Assembly (NCBI GenBank): GCA_001724855.1
Contig: MEED01000032.1
Location: 1-64,000, forward strand
Direction: 5' to 3'
DNA length: 64,000 nt
From: Lautropia sp. SCN 69-89
GTDB lineage: Bacteria > Pseudomonadota > Gammaproteobacteria > Burkholderiales > Burkholderiaceae_E
Position numbers and translations under genes: made by a program. Positions 61,687-64,000 of this stretch are shown here, piece by piece. The first letter of the stretch is position 1, and each line of letters opens with the position of its first letter. Below the pieces are notes generated by a model. It did no database searches and was not told where the DNA came from. It saw nothing but the letters and a program-made list of their open reading frames with translations.

Positions 61687-61709
61687 AGATCGATGTTTTG
61701 GCGATCTTT
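61685..61709. promoter_or_regulatory. Inverted repeat AAAGATCG-N9-CGATCTTT upstream of bzdN (NsrR-like spacing)
   Basis: 8-bp perfect arms; AAGAT-N13-ATCTT. Confidence 0.55.
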
Positions 61710-61717
61710 CAGGAAAT

Positions 61718-61747
61718 ATTGCGGCGCACATATTGCAACGCCGCAAT
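61718..61747. terminator. Inverted repeat ATTGCGGCG-N12-CGCCGCAAT downstream of the HPF gene (terminator or operator)
   Basis: 9-bp perfect arms between HPF stop and bzdN promoter. Confidence 0.4.
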
Positions 61748-61765
61748 CAGACGGGCGCGCCGTCC

Positions 61766-62317
61766 TCAACCGGGGGAATGCCTGCCCACCGACACGCGCT
61801 TGGCCTGCGGCCCTTCTTCGGCGCCGTAGTCCTCGATGAACTGGACCTTCATGCCGGGTTCGAGCGCGTCGAAGTCGGGATCGACCACGTTGTCGGCCGA
61901 GAAATAGAGTTCACTGCCATCGGCCTTCTCGATGAAGCCGAAGCGCTCGTCGGCGACCAGGCGCACGACGGTGCCGCGCTGCGGGGTGTCGTGCACCTTC
62001 ACCTTGCCGCGCTGCTGGCGCACCACGTCCTCGAGCCACCGCTTGGCGACGTCGAAAGCTTCGCGGATCGCAATGTCGAAGTCTTCGTGGTGCTCGCGGG
62101 TGGTGGCGAACTCGTGGCCGGGCACGCGCAGGTCGAGCCGGACGTTGAAGCGCTGACCCTGCTGGTGGTGCAGCGCCTCCTTCTCGATCACGACCCGGCA
62201 GCTGATCAGCGCCGGATAGAACTCCTCGAGCTTGTCGACCTTGTCGCGCACGAGTGTCTCCACCGCATCCGAAGGCGGCATGTGGCGCACCGTGAGTTGC
62301 AGCGGTACCTGTGGCAT
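61766..62317 (-). CDS. HPF/RaiA (S30AE) domain fused to a cold-shock domain
   Basis: N-term LQLTVRHMPPSDAVETLVRDKVDKLEEFYP; C-term RGTVVRLVADERFGFIEKADGSELYFSADNV. Confidence 0.87.
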   Translation of the reverse strand: MPQVPLQLTVRHMPPSDAVETLVRDKVDKLEEFYPALISCRVVIEKEALHHQQGQRFNVRLDLRVPGHEFATTREHHEDFDIAIREAFDVAKRWLEDVVRQQRGKVKVHDTPQRGTVVRLVADERFGFIEKADGSELYFSADNVVDPDFDALEPGMKVQFIEDYGAEEGPQAKRVSVGRHSPG

Positions 62318-62339
62318 GGGCTTCTCCGTGGGCGCGGCC

Positions 62340-62843
62340 TCAGTGCTCGCGCGTCCAGCGCGCGCGCACGAGTTCCTGCTGCTTGTCGTAGTGCAGGTCG
62401 AGCGTGCCTTTCCAGGCCTCGTGCAGGCCATCGGCAATGCGGCGCGCGAGGCGGGTGGAAGTGGTGGTCGTGATCGATGTTCCGTCGGGCTGCTCTTCGA
62501 TGGCGATGATCCGTTCCATCGGATGCTCGGCCTTCGCGCGCGCCTCGCAGTTCTTCACGAAATTCAATACTTCATCGCGATGCTGCGCGAAGAAGCCGCC
62601 ACCGATGGTCACGTGGCCGGCCGGATAGCGGTCGTGCGTGCGCCGGCAGGCCGGGCAGCGGGTGCGGTGCGCCCCCTCGGGCGCGCTGGCCCAGACCCAG
62701 CGACCCTGCCGGTAGACCGCTCCGCAGTCCGGGCAGACGGTGGGCTCGGGAAGTTTCTCGCGGACCTTGTAGGCATCGTGGACCTGCTCGGTGGGCACCT
62801 CGTCGCGGTGCGCCGACCTGCCGGACCCTGTGTGCGTCTTCAT
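62340..62843 (-). CDS. Zinc-ribbon protein resembling the BCAM0308 family
   Basis: VCPDCGAVYRQGRWVWASAPEGAHRTRCPACRRTHDRYPAGHV. Confidence 0.65.
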   Translation of the reverse strand: MKTHTGSGRSAHRDEVPTEQVHDAYKVREKLPEPTVCPDCGAVYRQGRWVWASAPEGAHRTRCPACRRTHDRYPAGHVTIGGGFFAQHRDEVLNFVKNCEARAKAEHPMERIIAIEEQPDGTSITTTTSTRLARRIADGLHEAWKGTLDLHYDKQQELVRARWTREH

Positions 62844-62943
62844 CGGGGCGAACTCCTGCAAACGCGGCGAAACGCTCCACACAGAGGAGAGGCCCTGCGC
62901 ATTTCGCCGCAAGCCAGCATAGGCGCGCAGCCGGCGATCCGTC

Positions 62944-62957
62944 TTGCCCGCGATCAA
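62944..62957. promoter_or_regulatory. Degenerate FNR-like site TTGCCCGCGATCAA upstream of the zinc-ribbon/HPF genes
   Basis: 8 of 10 defined bases of TTGAT-N4-ATCAA. Confidence 0.3.
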
Positions 62958-62985
62958 CGCCTCTTGCGCTCGGTCCGCCAGGCTT

Positions 62986-63525
62986 TCAGGGGCACAGCGA
63001 GTAGCGGTGCGCGCCGGGGCGCAATGACGCGAGGCGCCGTGCCGCATCGAGCATCACCCTGGCGGCGAAGGTCGCCACGTCGAAGCGCGCCTCGAACAGC
63101 AGGTTCTGGTGGGCGCCGCCGCGCGCGGTGCCGAGCCGTTCGAGGACGACGCCGCGCGCCGCGTGTTCCAGCGACTCGACGCTTTCGACCGGAAACGGGT
63201 CGCGCGCGAATGCCTCGCGCACCGGATCGATCGCCGCCCCCTTCGCCAGTTCGACGTACACGTAGCGCCTGAGCGCGCCCGAGGCGTCGCGGGCCTCGGT
63301 GGCCAGCGCGTCGGCCACGCCGGGCACGAGGCGCGCGGCCTCGGTGTGGTGCAGGCTGGCGCCCGGCCGGTCGCGGACCTCGGTCCGACCCTCTGGAATC
63401 AGCATCTCGAAGGCCTGGCGCAGCACTGCGCCGACCAGCTCGAGGTCATGAGCATGCAGGGCCGCGTCGGCGCAGGCGCGCCCGAGGCGGCCGAAGCCGA
63501 CGATCGCGAGCCGCAGGCGCTTCAC
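62986..63525 (-). pseudogene. Diaminopimelate dehydrogenase-like gene with internal in-frame deletion (179 aa remain)
   Basis: N-term MKRLRLAIVGFGRLGRACADAALHAHDLELVGAV joins directly to C-terminal domain LRQAFEMLIPEG...RPGASLHHTEAARLVPGVADALATE...YVYVEL. Confidence 0.65.
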
Positions 63526-63572
63526 GCGATCGCCGCTGTCGACGATGAGCCGGTTCGCCGCAACCCGGACTC

Positions 63573-63863
63573 CTACATCCTGCCGACGATGTCGGCCATC
63601 TCCTCGCGCGAGAATGCGCGCAGCGTCTGGGTGCGCACGTTGCCGGCCGAACCGATGGCCATCGCGAACGCGGTGGCCGCTGCCTCGTCCTGCGCGTCGA
63701 TGATCGTGACCAGGTCATAGGCGCCGAGCGTCCAGTAGATCTGCGACATCTCGCAGCCGTACTTGCGTGCCGCCTCGCGCACCGCGTCGGCGCGCTTCAC
63801 GGTCTCCTTGACGTTGCGGATGCCCTGGTCGGTGAAGCTTGCGAGCGCAATGTACTTCGCCAT
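63573..63863 (-). CDS. GYD domain protein
   Basis: MAKYIALASFTDQGIRNVKETVKRADAVREAARKYGCEMSQIYWTLGAYDLVTIID. Confidence 0.9.
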   Translation of the reverse strand: MAKYIALASFTDQGIRNVKETVKRADAVREAARKYGCEMSQIYWTLGAYDLVTIIDAQDEAAATAFAMAIGSAGNVRTQTLRAFSREEMADIVGRM

Positions 63864-64000
63864 GATCGAACTCCTTGCGAAGTGGGGCCGCATGGGGTTT
63901 CCGGGCGCCGGCGCCGGCCCCGTGACGCCGGCCGGAACGGACTCCGGTGACAGGGCGGGAAACTGCCTACTTTCCGCCGGCATCCAGCCGCCGTCAATCG

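Overview
This 64 kb, GC-rich window looks like a betaproteobacterial (Azoarcus/Thauera/Burkholderiales-like) chromosome carrying anaerobic and microaerobic metabolism. Main blocks: (i) a branched-chain-type ABC transporter operon (livFKMH, acyl-CoA ligase, livG) divergent from a Crp/Fnr regulator; (ii) ilvA, 3-hydroxyacyl-CoA dehydrogenase and a protease-MoxR-DUF58-VWA operon; (iii) alanine dehydrogenase convergent with a fixABCX (electron-transfer flavoprotein) operon whose fixC is interrupted; (iv) EttA, a QseB/PmrA-type two-component system plus DegP; (v) a PDSS-like two-component system, a GGDEF/EAL protein, and cpxRA/spy with a CpxR box; (vi) a divergent cbb3-like oxidase operon with an apparent CcoS-CcoN fusion, Sco1, an NsrR/Rrf2 regulator and a ferredoxin; (vii) an ATP-dependent class I benzoyl-CoA reductase cluster (bzdNOPQ-like) followed by a ferredoxin and a hemerythrin-like protein, downstream of an HPF-CSD fusion and a zinc-ribbon protein. 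The strongest non-annotation signal is regulatory. fixABCX and the benzoyl-CoA reductase operon, about 40 kb apart, share an identical FNR box (TTGATCTGGATCAA) and a CGGTACCG palindrome at the predicted transcription start. The bzd and ferredoxin/oxidase operons also share a 23-bp NsrR-spaced inverted repeat. Together these suggest one anaerobic regulon in which FixABCX may supply low-potential electrons to benzoyl-CoA reductase, although fixC (about 22 nt missing) and a ddh-like gene (about 0.35 kb missing in frame) appear damaged. All family calls come from reading the translated sequences; no database search was run.
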